Assembly: GCA_030248065.1 (NCBI GenBank)
Contig: JASAMV010005997.1
Span: 1-64,000, forward strand
Source: Rhynchonema sp. JSB1_4
Lineage: Eukaryota; Nematoda; Chromadorea; Monhysterida; Xyalidae
DNA: 64,000 nt
Reading direction: 5' to 3'
The translations under genes and the position numbers were made by a program. Below, in pieces: positions 24,701-38,927 of the stretch (position 1 is the first letter of the stretch; each line of letters starts with the position of its first letter). The notes beneath the pieces were generated by a model. It had not been told where the DNA came from. It made no database searches and was given only the letters and a program-made list of their open reading frames with translations.

Positions 24701-27565
24701 GTTACTACTTGAATCTTGTGCTCGTTGATGAAGAGGACAGACGGTACTTCAAACAACAGGTTGTCAGCGGGCATTTTGCATGGTTTCACTTTCGTCAGTC
24801 AGACAGGCGCATACTGCAACGCGCGGGTATGTCCATCTGACACGTGGGTTCCATGTGGTTACGTCAGAGAGCGTGAGGTTACATCAGTGAAAGGTTATGG
24901 CAGAGGTTTTTTTATATGGGCGGAGTTACAGACGGGGCCCCATACCCAGTAGGAGACCAGATTGTTGATTCCAGAATGTCCGGAGTCAGGATCAAAAATT
25001 AAGCACTTGTTCAAACTCGTCGTTTCAGAAAACCCTCAACCAGCTCCAATTCACCCCTTAATCGAAGACCATTCACATCGCATTTCCAACATGTAGTATC
25101 CTTAACGTGGGAAAGGTACTTTTTGAACACCTATATATGGAAATCAGAACAACGCAATACACTCTTTAGACACAGAACGACATCAACTTGGTGATCGGAT
25201 CGGATGTGACTTGCCTTGGTCGCGCGTGTTTCTTGCATTTAGGATGTTAAGAACATTACTGGAGGACTAAATTCATCCAGCTTAAAAGTTATTCATCTTA
25301 GGTCGGCGAACATATTTTACGCTGGTCGAAATGAGTGGCACCACTAAATTTCCTAATATCCTTAGTTCAGAGAAGTCACGTCACCAAGACAGAACTGGTC
25401 CGATCCGATCACTAAGTTTGATGTCGCCTACAGTGAATCCTTTTGTAGTCAATTTTTTAACATGCAATATACTTTGGATCGCAATCCGCAGTTAACCCCC
25501 GAACAACTTCATACACATGTAACCAGAGTTTGTGATCAAAAATAATCTGGCTTCGTTCCAGATCCTAAAATCAGCTTTCAAAACCCCAAAAAAATCACAC
25601 CATGATAAAGAGTGGGCACCCATAAATGTGACGCGCGCCGTCAAATGGTTTTTACCCACGTGCCTTATATCGTCATTCATGTAACATCGGCCAACCTGCC
25701 GTCTACGTCTATGCTTGTATGTCGATGGCGATCGATAAATAATGTGCACTTTCGATTTCCAACATTCGGAGAGTCATTAATGTTTCAACAAGGCTACAAA
25801 TAGGGTCTAAAGAGTTGACAGAAATGATGTACTTCACTCCCCCTACTCCCCCTAAAAAAAGAAATCGCCCAAAAAAATCGTGTGTGGACACTTGTTGAAT
25901 GTATGACAAATATGACAAAAATAATAAATGTCATATTTGTCATAAATGTCACACGCGTCAACAAGTGTACATAACAGCACGACTGTTTTGTACGCTTGTT
26001 GACTGTATGACATTTATGACAATAATGTTTCGTGCAATCAACAAGTGTACAAAACAGCGCGACTGTATTGAACACTTGTTGACTGTATGACAAAAATGAC
26101 AGTTATGACAAATAACGCAGCGTTCAGCAATTGGGTGAATTATAACAGCCGAGCCAAACTGCGCGAACATATAACTTGGCGGAACGAACAACCCAAAACA
26201 TCGGGGGCACATCGATGCGCTTTTGAAATTGGATTTTCCCGCTCTTTACTGATCGGGAATCACAAAAACAATATTTGCCTACATATACTTGGCTGTTTTG
26301 GCTGACAAGTTATGTCGCGCAGAACAAAATAATGACAACGACGACATATCAAAAACATTTTTGTCATAAATATCATTTTTGTCATACAGTCAACAAGTGT
26401 ACAATACAGTCGTGCAGTTTTGTACACTTGTTGATTGCCCAAAACATTATTGTCATAAATGTCATAGAGTCAACAAGCGTACAATACAGTCGTGCTGTGA
26501 TGTACACTTGTTGACGCATGCATTAACTGTGCTTAATTTATTTTTGTCACACAGTCAACAAGTGTACAAAACGCACCCCCGTGTTTTGTACAGTTGTTTA
26601 CAGTCAACAAGTGTCTAGTTACCAAAAAAATGTTTGTGGTCAAACGGACAGGCGCATGCTGCAACACGCGGGTATGTCCATCTGACATGTCTGTCGCAAA
26701 TGGTACCCACATACAGCTGTGTCCCACAATGTTTTTGATCTAAAAGCCTGAACCTTGGCCCAAAATGTATGTGGCATCTGTTGTGCTGTTGTGCAACTTT
26801 CACATAATCGCCGCTAGATCAGTTCGCCACAGGTATTGTGGACGTGATCCTGGTTCAGGCTGTCATTTGAGTAAAAATGAACATGTGGCCCAAAAGTTAC
26901 GGTAACCGTGGCCCAAAAAGTACCTGGCCCAAAAGGTACATGGTCCGACATATAACATGGCCCAAAAATCACGGTGGCCCAAAAGGTTCACTGGCCCAAA
27001 AAGATACGGAACCCTAAGTAGCTGTAGGAAAGCGAAGCCCGTGTTTTTTTGAAAATGCAGTCGCCGCCACTGGTTTTTTCTGAACGTTGATATTCGGTGG
27101 CATAAAACTGGCCAGTGTGTGTTGTTTGGGGTTACGTGACCATTTGGTGCATTCGCACTGACGGTGATGATGACCAGGTGCACCCCACCCCGTCTGCGCA
27201 AACTGATCAACCAAAGGGATACCAGTAACACATTATTCGTCCTTGCTCCTCAGGAAATTGTTCTATGGCGCAAACCCGACCACCCGGTGCGTCGCACGCT
27301 CGTCATTGACCAACACGATGCAGTCGCATCATCAGAAATGGAACAATCGCCGGTGGTGGTGAAATCGGGCATACGTGTGCCAATGGATGAGACCCTCGAC
27401 TCCACCGTGGTCGTGGATAATGCTGCTGGTGACACGAATGTTGGTGCACAACAACAACAACAACAACAACACCCGCCGCCTGATGTTGTTGGCGACGTGG
27501 ACAGACAACAGAACAACAGTGCCACTGCAGCTGAGCAGCCCGACCTTGTGGCGGGGGCGCAATGA
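21788..27565 (+). CDS. VPS26: Retromer subunit VPS26
   Basis: Exons: 21788-21790 (only the ATG, followed by donor GTTAGT), 22239-22458, 22583-22739, 22988-23152, 23682-23857, 24617-24759, 27254-27565; 1176 nt, 391 residues. The start was chosen because exon 2 opens in phase 0 with SFLGFGQSADITIQLDD, which needs only a Met before it, as in all VPS26 proteins. Matches run through both arrestin-like halves: YYDRGNHYDFISLSKDL, VEKPYESYVGTNVKLRYF, KMEVGIEDCLHIEFEY, YHLKDVIVGKIYFLLVRIKI, YEIMDGAPVRGESIPIRLFL, LTPTMREVCKKFSVRYYLNL. With VPS35 and VPS29 it forms the cargo-selective retromer core that recycles proteins from endosomes. The C-terminal exon (EIVLWRK, then a Gln run and Pro) is longer and more low-complexity than usual. 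The last intron is 2.5 kb and packed with foldback elements. An acceptor near 21703 could be a trans-splice site. Confidence 0.95.
22777..22985. mobile_element. Small TIR element in VPS26 intron 3
   Basis: GTGATGTTTCGCGC at the left and GCTTGAAACATCAC at the right form an imperfect terminal inverted repeat enclosing about 209 bp, ending three bases before the exon 4 acceptor. It ties the recurrent decamer TGAAACATCA to an element terminus. It fills most of the intron. Confidence 0.5.
23890..24291. mobile_element. TIR element with CAGTGGTGTCGTTGGG ends
   Basis: CAGTGGTGTCGTTGGG at 23890-23905 and its complement CCCAACGACACCACTG ending at 24291 are a perfect 16-bp terminal inverted repeat. The interior carries repeated GGATACC/CGGATAC phrases and C runs. 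It sits in the VPS26 intron after exon 5 and has no transposase. Similar CAGTGG...GGGG ends occur near 14516, suggesting one superfamily. Confidence 0.85.
24299..24542. mobile_element. Foldback element family D, VPS26 intron
   Basis: Directly abuts the previous element. The left arm AAGCTGGAGTTATACTTGTCC... pairs with the right arm ending GGACAAGTATAACTCCAGCTT. The inner part has two inverted copies of a motif reading AATTTCGACCAGCGTGAAAG in related elements. About 244 bp, non-coding. Confidence 0.85.
25179..25425. mobile_element. Foldback element family E, VPS26 intron
   Basis: GACATCAACTTGGTGATCGG at the left pairs with CCGATCACTAAGTTTGATGTC at the right. The centre carries TTTACGCTGGTCGAAATGAG, the motif shared with family D and with the element near 40.5 kb. 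About 247 bp, non-coding. Confidence 0.75.
25887..26614. mobile_element. Large compound palindrome, VPS26 intron
   Basis: Two arms of about 220-250 bp (25887-26110 and 26330-26614) are inverted copies separated by a spacer of about 200 bp. Each arm is itself built of alternating GTCAACAAGTGTAC and GTACACTTGTTGAC with AT-rich TGACAAATATGACA stretches. Open frames on opposite strands of the two arms encode near-identical peptides only because of the palindrome. No transposase. Confidence 0.8.
26880..27010. repeat. Degenerate GGCCCAAAA tandem array
   Basis: Seven or so irregular copies of TGGCCCAAAAAGTAC with variable 8-15 bp spacing in the last VPS26 intron. A similar phrase (ACCTTGGCCCA) occurs near 26752 and 29590. 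A diverged minisatellite. Confidence 0.7.
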
Positions 27566-29603
27566 TTTGGCGTATTGTGTCTTCATACAAACAAATTAGC
27601 CGGTACACAACTGGGTGGTGATTGAGTCGGTTCATGCCAGTCTCGCGCCTTTTTGTGATGGAAGATATTTGGAAATTGACCCATTGTCACAGTGTTTATT
27701 ATACAAAAAATCATGAAACGACGGCAAAACCGCACCAGTCACCAAGCTCGACACACCAACCTGTGTGTGGTGTTGCGTGTGTGCGCACAATGTGCGTGAC
27801 TTGTTGCAAACCGTCTCAATATCTATCAAGCAATTCCTCGCTCCAGCGTGTTTTTGAGAAACAATAATGTCGTTGTCATGAAATATTCTGATGGATATTT
27901 GTTCGAATTGTTTTGTCGTCCTCATAAGTGCTATTGTGTAGCAACTTCTGCGCAAACAATAGCTTGACGTTGTTCTATAATATTTATTATCGTTTAATCG
28001 CACACATTAATTCTTCTAATATTACTGGCCGATTCAGCTTGGTGATCGAATCTGACCATTTTGGTTGCGGCCGTCTTGAGACCAAGTCGAGGGAGGGACC
28101 AAAATCGAAATTGCGAAATCAACCCCGCCCAGGTTGGCATGCGCATCTGCAGATTCTATAACCTTGCTTCACGACGGACTTTTGTGTATCCTGCATACTT
28201 GTTCAATAACGTTCCTTCATCTGCACGTGTGGTAATCGTGTGTTCCAATCGGGTAATTGGGTACCCTGTTGTTTGGGTGTTTGGGAATGCGTGTGTTGTA
28301 TTATAAATGTTGATTTTTTATCATAACGCTGTGCCTTTTTGGTCTCACATGAGTTGATGTTTTCACATTTATTGTCTGTACGCTGTCGCATTGAACTATT
28401 GATTTCCCGTGTTGTGTTTATTCTGTGACTGATTGACCCGTGTTGGCGTGTAAGCTTATGAGAATCACTTATAATTTCACCCGTGAGTTGAGTATATTCA
28501 AGAAATAGCGTTCATGTTCTTTTTATCGCCATAATAGCGATATATTGGCTAAATAACAATAATTTCATTTCTAGACTTCGTCTTTATATTGATACATAAT
28601 GTGCCATGTGTGATACATTTTAAAGAAATAAGTTCTAATTTTTATTCACGTTTTTTACTATTTTATTAAAAATTGTAACTATATACTTGGGTTCAATGGA
28701 AAATCTTCGCGCTAGGCTAGCCATTGGTTTTTGTAACACAAGTTTGTGCCCCTCCAATATTTGCATATTTGTTGCCACTGTATTCCATTCACATATATTG
28801 CACTTTTATTTCCATAATGATAATCTTGGCGTTTTTTTCGAACAATAAATGGTCCTTGTATTTGTCAAGCTTCGGGAGTCAAACTAGTAGTTATCTGATT
28901 TGATCTGTATTTGTTTGCTACTTTTTAGGTGTCCGCGTTTTTGGTGCAGTATACTTGCTTGGCAGAGACTTCTCAAGTCAGGGTTCGCGTGTTTCAAGCA
29001 AGGCTCTTTCTCAACAGAACGACAAGAATGGTGCAGCCTTTTTGAAACACCTGTTTCAAGCGTAACTGTGTAGCAGGTGTTGGCCTTCCACATAACAGTC
29101 TACCCTCTTTTTGGTGACACTCCCGGAATCGTTATTTGCTTGAAAGATTGAATAATTGAGGAGCGTGGGGATCAAAATTTACAGAGGGTCACGTCAAAAA
29201 GGGCAACTGCACGCAAAGAATGGGTGGTGTTGCTATGGCGTCGTGTAATCACGTGATCATTGTTTCGATTCGGTGTGGGTCGCTGATTGGTTCGTTTTTT
29301 GATTGGTGAACAGTGATTGGTCGAATGGCAGTGGCTGGTTGGTGATTGGCAGTTTGACATTCGGTTCGCGCAATTGCGAGAAATATCTGTGCACACGAGG
29401 TGGCTTGGTTTTGGTCAAGATGCCGACGAGCGTGATAAAAATTGTCTGCATGTTCAATCGTGTGATAAAAAAATGTCATTGTCAAAAATAATCGATATGT
29501 TTTGTTCACAACGTCACGTATTTTGCTCCCCTTGGCCCGGTCAAGGCTGCTCAGGCCAAATTACCCTCATATCAGCCCGTAATTCGTGAACCTTGGCCCA
29601 ATC
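27566..29603. other. Convergent intergenic region, VPS26 and kinase 3' ends
   Basis: The 3' flanks of two converging genes. No exon was recognised. It contains AT-rich sequence around 28.4-28.9 kb and short GATTGG(T/C) repeats at 29285-29350. It should contain both 3' UTRs. Confidence 0.5.
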
Positions 29604-32999
<3,396 letters not shown>

Positions 33000-34498
33000 T
33001 GTTTAATCATGGAAAGTTTAGGAGACGAAGAGGATACCCGAGAATCCCGTATATACCCCCCAACCCGGCAAATGGACGCCCAACAACACTCCACTCGTTC
33101 TCTTGCTAATCTGAAAGCAGGCATATTTCCAAGTCTTCAGTCCATGTCTAATAATGCACTGCTGTCTGTTAAATTCTGTTTATTGACATGTTTTTTTAAT
33201 TTTTAAAACCCCAGACAGAAGCATGTATAGTATTTCCTTTCACAAAAAAGCCCAACAACCAACCCCCAACCCCCCCCAAAAAAAAAAACACCCCCCCCCC
33301 CCCCCCCCCCCCCCCCTACATACGTCAAAAATTATGCCCCATGAGCCTCATTCGGGATTCTTCAGCGATTTTCATGTCCAGACCTAATTCTGACATGGAA
33401 CGCACGTCCGTTGGCAGAATGCGTGTGTGATCCAATTAATGACTATCAATAGACTGGATACATACGACTACCCTAATAGCACACATCGTGCGAGCGTGAG
33501 GAAATCACATTCAAAACGTTATGACGAGTGACTAATTATTTCAGTCAATGTCTCGCTCACGCAGCGTGAGGTACACATACGGATACGTATACTCTATACG
33601 TCCATATCTAGTACCTTGAAGACCGATTGTGATGCAAAATTTGAAATCTCCAGATAATTTTAGGGCATGCAGGCATGTGGTGCGGAAGCCAGCTCATGCT
33701 CACGCATTTCTTGGCAAGTGCACGATACATACCCAGGTATCCTCATACGCCTACCTTACGTACCCTAAATACACACACCATGCCCTATTTATCATGGGCC
33801 GTGATGACACCTGCGCATTGTCTTGGAATGATCTTTCAGTAACACATGTGTATTAAAGGAAGTATCTTTTCTTCTCATGGTTGTTTCTTATTTCTTGTCA
33901 TTCGTTCTGCGCTTGGTTTTATGTACACATATAGGCATATATCGCTTGGGCGGCAGAATCTTTGGATTTGAAGTTTTTGGTTGGTACCATTATCTTTGAG
34001 TATTATTACTATCCTCAAATATGTGATCATTTCAGGCAAATGTTGCACCCATTATCCTATGGTGAGCGCGTTTGACTCTGTCCTGGTCCCGGCGTTATAA
34101 GTCAAGTACCTAGTCGGTGTCACACACCTTGACATACTGATACACTTGTTTGTGCATGTGCATGAATGCATGAGTGTTAATGTCGGTCAAAATGTCAAAA
34201 TCACCATTAGGTACTGCATGTAGTTCACATGCGTACATGTAACCCAGGCCATGTGCGGCGGAATTCTTTTTTGATGTGTCCGTCTGGGTCTGCATGTCTC
34301 CCGCAGTCAGTATGTAATCAATCCAGCAGTGTGTGAAGAAAATCGCTAATTTATGCGCGCATGTGGTCAAATCAATTAATCGTGATCCGATTTTGAATGC
34401 CAAATAAAAATATCAATTGAATCGTCGCTAAAACATGGTCATCCGTTGTGCGGAATGCTTACTTGACCATCGATAACCACGACAAGAAGCAGACCACA
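33000..34498. other. Divergent intergenic region between kinase and fibrinogen-domain gene
   Basis: No gene recognised. A C homopolymer of about 25-28 bases, preceded by A and C runs, lies at 33265-33316. Short frames here lack family features. Promoters for both flanking genes are expected, but no motif was identified. Confidence 0.5.
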
Positions 34499-37400
34499 AT
34501 GTCCTACCACCGCCTTATACCACATGGTCAACATTTACTGGTGGGCCTGTATCTCTTCATACTGCGTCCAAGTCTAGGCTGCCAATCAATAGGAGCCCAA
34601 TCGGGTGGCACACGCAGCACCACAGCTCTGGCTGATGTTCCACAACGCGCACCCACTTTTCGACCCACCAAACACAGAAATAATGGTACCGGTTATACGG
34701 TAACACCACCGATACAAAGGGACGAGCCGAAATATCCCAATGTCAAGTTGAAAGTGGCGAAACCGAACGATGAATCGGCTGATGGACTGACGAATGGTGG
34801 GCTTTCTTATACTTTAGCTGGCTTTGATGCTTGATGAGGGAGTATTGAGGTTTTGATGTGGGGTCCTGGTTGTTCCAAACTGTATGGAACACGTTTACTT
34901 AGGCAAGCACTTTCTATAGAGTCGGTTCTCTCGAAAATTCTTAGTTATGGCAATAATCGCCGATTTCTGTTAGCCTGGCGCATTATCTCCCAAAAATTTT
35001 TTTAAGTGGCCCGTGGTTCAGTGTTGCACAGAAACCGAGAGGCAGTCAACCCTCTTTATAGTGAACCCCCAGTTACTGACCCCAGTTGTGGTCCCCAAGC
35101 TGCCGATCCAGGCTCCGATCTGGGCATGAAGCACGCAATGGTACAGGTTAAACATCGAAAGCATGCATATCCTGAATGTATCCATAAAAGGGCTGACTGT
35201 ATATTTGGGCATGCTCTGATGTTTCGCTCCGGTGAAGCTTTTCGAAACTTTGCGGAGGACTTACATAATGTATTTGACATTCTCCGTTGTTTACACCTAC
35301 GCCAATCTTCTGCAGTCCCATCCCCGGTGCGCTATCCCCGCGATTGTGCCGACATCCAGCTGTATAGTTTCGGTCACACGAGTGGCGTGTACCAGGTTTA
35401 TCGACCCGGATGTTTGAATCCGGACGCTTGTGCCATCAATATCACATGCGATCTCAACACTGATGGGGGAGGATGGACGGTTGGTCATTGCTTATTGGGT
35501 TATTTCATTTAAATTTTTGTCTCCACGCTGTATCTCTTTTATCACTATCAGTAGAGTGGGGTTCGCGGCACGTGGCACTTTTACAACGTCATTGGGTGGA
35601 ATTTTCGAAACTTTGTACAGGTCAGTTGGGCGTAAAGGTCGGTGTAACGTTCGGTCGAAAGCTCGGTCGGCGTAGCTCGGTGTAAACGTGAAACATTGCC
35701 TGTTATTATCGTGGAATGTTTCAAGTTTACACCGAGGTCTATCACACTGAGCTGTCGACCGAGCTTTCCACCGACCTTTACACCCAACTGACCTTTACAC
35801 CGTTTCGAAAATATTCACCCTTTGACACATGGTTCGGACTGACATACGCAATGCCTAGGCCATGTCTTCGAAACATGTAGGGGATAGCAGAGATATTGAT
35901 CGACGTTTGCGACAACACAATGATCGCCAAATATTCACATGAGCTTTCCACCAACCTTTACACTCAACTGACCTTTACACCGTTTCGAAAATATCACCCG
36001 TTGTAACATTTGTTTTTTTATCGAAAGCCAAGAATGATTGCTGTGCAGGGTGTCCAAATAGAGCCCTCGGAGAGATCTATTCAGGGGGCGGGGCTCCATG
36101 TGGAAAACTCCGGTATGTATCTGCTGTGGGTATTTTTCTGAATAGAGCATTACGCTGCCAATTTCCACATCACCATACTCACCATTTTGATCATTGACGC
36201 AGGTGCTGCAACAACGTCTCGATTCGAGCACCGAGTTCGATCGCACCTGGGCCGCATATCGCAACGGGTTCGGTGACAACAGGAATTTTTGGATCGGTGA
36301 GCAACTACATAATACAGGCTAACCTCTTTATGATGACACGGTCGGGACGAAGCATGTTTTTATCACAATCAACAATATTCCTTTCATACAGTATTATTTG
36401 TCCGGTATCATTGACATCAACTCAACTGAGGATTAATTATTTATTCGCTCGGCTGCATTTCGTCATGTCCATATTATTCTTTATTCCTATTATTCCATTT
36501 ACCAACAACCCGCACGTGAAGTCAAGCATTAAACAAATCGAATGTTGTGTCATATTGAATTCGGCTGACTGAACCCATTCAACAAATCCACCACCTATTC
36601 AACAGGCAACGAATATCTGCACGAGATCACGTCCACAATCCGGGATCGCGAATACTCACTATTGATTCAGTTGACCGACTTCGCTGACAAGTCCAGCTTT
36701 GCGATGTATGAGAAATTCACGGTGGAAAGCGAAGTGGATGACTACAGATTACGACTGGGTACATTGTTCAGCACACATGCAGGTCGGCTGTGTGAAGGGG
36801 TTTACGATATTGTAGCAGGAGGATTGACTGCAGGACAATTTAGAAGAATGGTGCTTCTCTGAAAACAGTGTGATTTTGAAGAAGGAGAAGAAGGAATGCG
36901 TAGCGCAGACGCAGTGCAGTTAAGTTGTGCAACGCGTTTTGACTGCAACAGATACAGTAGGTAGTGATGGTGATCCGAAAAATACATATACGATCTGAGC
37001 TTTGTGCTCGCGGGAACTAATGTATATCATTAAATTTATTGTCATGCCTGTGTTTTAACATATCATGACAAAATATCTAGACAAACTCGGATTGAAATCA
37101 CAATTGAGATTGGTTTTCAGTCGACAATATGGCGTCCAGTCGTGACCAGCCGTTCGGTACATTCGACGTTGACACTGACTCAATAGTTGGACAGACATGT
37201 GGCTCAAGATGGCATGCCGGCTGGTGGTATGAAACGCGTGAGTGAATTGCATTTTGAAGCAGTCGACATCGCAGTCGAAGTTTAGCGACGGTATCGAACT
37301 TGGATGATCAGCCCGGGTTCTTGACCGCTTCTATCACGAACACATACAGTATCATTATGAGTGAATAACGGTGACACTTCGATACGCAAAATAATGTCGC

Positions 37401-37756
37401 GCTGTTCAAGAGACCCGACCGATTTAGATCGGAATTGATAATTACCGGGTTGATGCGATGCGAATGATCTTCGGAATTCGACGTTGAACGCTTTGCAGCT
37501 TTTTCAGTTTCAATCTCACTCAATTCTACCCCAAACAGGTTCCTGCGCGCGCAATATCGGCAATCTCAACTCTCCATACGCTGAGAACGGCGGCGTGGAA
37601 TGGTTAACGGACAAGGGTACGGTACGTGTACGGTCGTGTCAGATGAAAATGCGACCCGTCAACTTTGTGCCACGTGTCAAATACTCGCTCTCACTCAGAC
37701 AGAACAGGACTGAACCGGATAGTGATGACGTCGCACCAAGGGCGCTCAATCCATGA
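34499..37756 (+). CDS. Secreted fibrinogen C-terminal domain protein
   Basis: Six exons: 34499-34796, 35316-35479, 36203-36296, 36606-36782, 37121-37237, 37539-37756; 1068 nt, 355 residues. Residues 1 to about 28 are a signal peptide (LLVGLYLFILRPSLGC), followed by a Thr/Pro/Lys-rich linker to about residue 100. Then a full fibrinogen domain: YPRDCADIQ, TDGGGWTVLQQRLDSSTEFD, WAAYRNGFGDNRNFWIGNEY, YSLLIQLTDFADKSSFAMYE, then DVDTDS in the calcium-loop position, CGSRWHAGWWYET, and CQMKMRPV near the end. Such domains (ficolins, tenascins, invertebrate FREPs) bind sugars or acetyl groups and act outside the cell in defence or adhesion. There is no collagen or EGF part. The segment GCLNPDACAINITCDL adds cysteines not seen in typical members. 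The exon 1 donor at 34796 is preferred over one at about 34685; both keep frame. Confidence 0.88.
35591..35820. mobile_element. Palindromic MITE family B, copy 2 (plus fragment at 35940-36000)
   Basis: Same architecture and about 80% or more of the sequence of 11737-11961: TTTTCGAAAC end, GTAAAGGTCGGTGTAA subrepeats, TGAAACATTGCC loop. It lies in the intron after exon 2 of the fibrinogen-domain gene. About 120 bp downstream, 35940-36000 repeats only the right end (GAGCTTTCCACC...CGAAAATATCACCC), an abortive or broken third copy. Confidence 0.85.
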
Positions 37757-38927
37757 CCCAGGACTTTGTTCATTTGTGGCAGCGAACGTCAAGTATAACA
37801 TCGGAACACACAGTGTGCACCGAGCTGACATCTGGTTGTATTGCGCTCACGTGTCTTCTTAGATTTCCCTCTTTGTTAAACATGATACTCTTGCATGTAC
37901 ATACTGTATAATATCTTGTATTTATCATTTTTTTATCTTTCAGTGTGTTTGGATTTTTATACTCCGTCAAGAGGAAAGTGAGCAAACTGCCGGAGTTACT
38001 CGATGAAGAGATGAAAAAAGGTTGTACGTTTGCCAAATAGTAATTCATAAATGCTTGGCAATATAGTTCAGGAAGATCTACTCTCTTCATTGTTTATTTT
38101 CAATCTGTAAAAACATCAACAAATCAAATTCTTTGCCGGCGGTGGCAGATTCGGTATTCTAAGTCTGGCGGGTGACAAGAATTTCCCATTATCGTTGATT
38201 TCACACAGCGGGAAACACTCGCCGATATCCGGTTCGACCTGCAGACCAAATTGTCGTTGTTGTTTTTGTTCGTTTGCGGCGAAAATCCGGCGCATTGAAA
38301 CATCACTCAGCCAGCGACCGATTCGGAGCGGCCAGGCGGACTTGACTGTAGCGTCACATTCATAGCCACTGGGTACACGCTGGAATTTGTTGCTGCATTA
38401 CAGGTGTACACTCAACCCTCGATGGTATTGGTCGCACAATGACCATATAAGAATTCATCAAATCAATCCTGATTTTCAAGTTCAGTCACTCTTAACCACT
38501 GTGCTATTTGTGATTCTCACAAAACATTTTCATCTGAAAATAATCCAGCCGATCACCCACGTTGCCGCAGGTCTGAAACATTCGCTTTACCACATGCTTT
38601 GTGTGCGATCATGCAACGCACAGGGTTGAAAAAAAAAATTTTTTATTAACGAGCTTTTTTTTTAAAAAAAAAAATTTTTTTTTTGATTTTTTTTTGACGA
38701 AAAATTTTTTTATTAGAAAAAGTGTTGCAAACGACGTTTCAGGATAAATGAAATCGATACAACATATTTTTCAAAAATTGAAAAATTTTCGCCTCAGACC
38801 GAACTTGTGTGGTGACACCCGGTAGTATTGTGCAGATTCCATGGTCTCCGACCAGTCTGAGGTTGATGTTCACTAACGATGTTACTCTGATGTATTGTAG
38901 CATGCCGTACAACGTATTTTAATGCAT
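37757..38927. other. Convergent intergenic region, A/T homopolymer palindromes
   Basis: 3' flanks of the fibrinogen-domain gene and the DUF273 gene. At 38628-38722 runs of A followed by runs of T make near-perfect snap-back structures; a similar block is at 39245-39330 in the DUF273 gene. No exon recognised. Confidence 0.5.
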
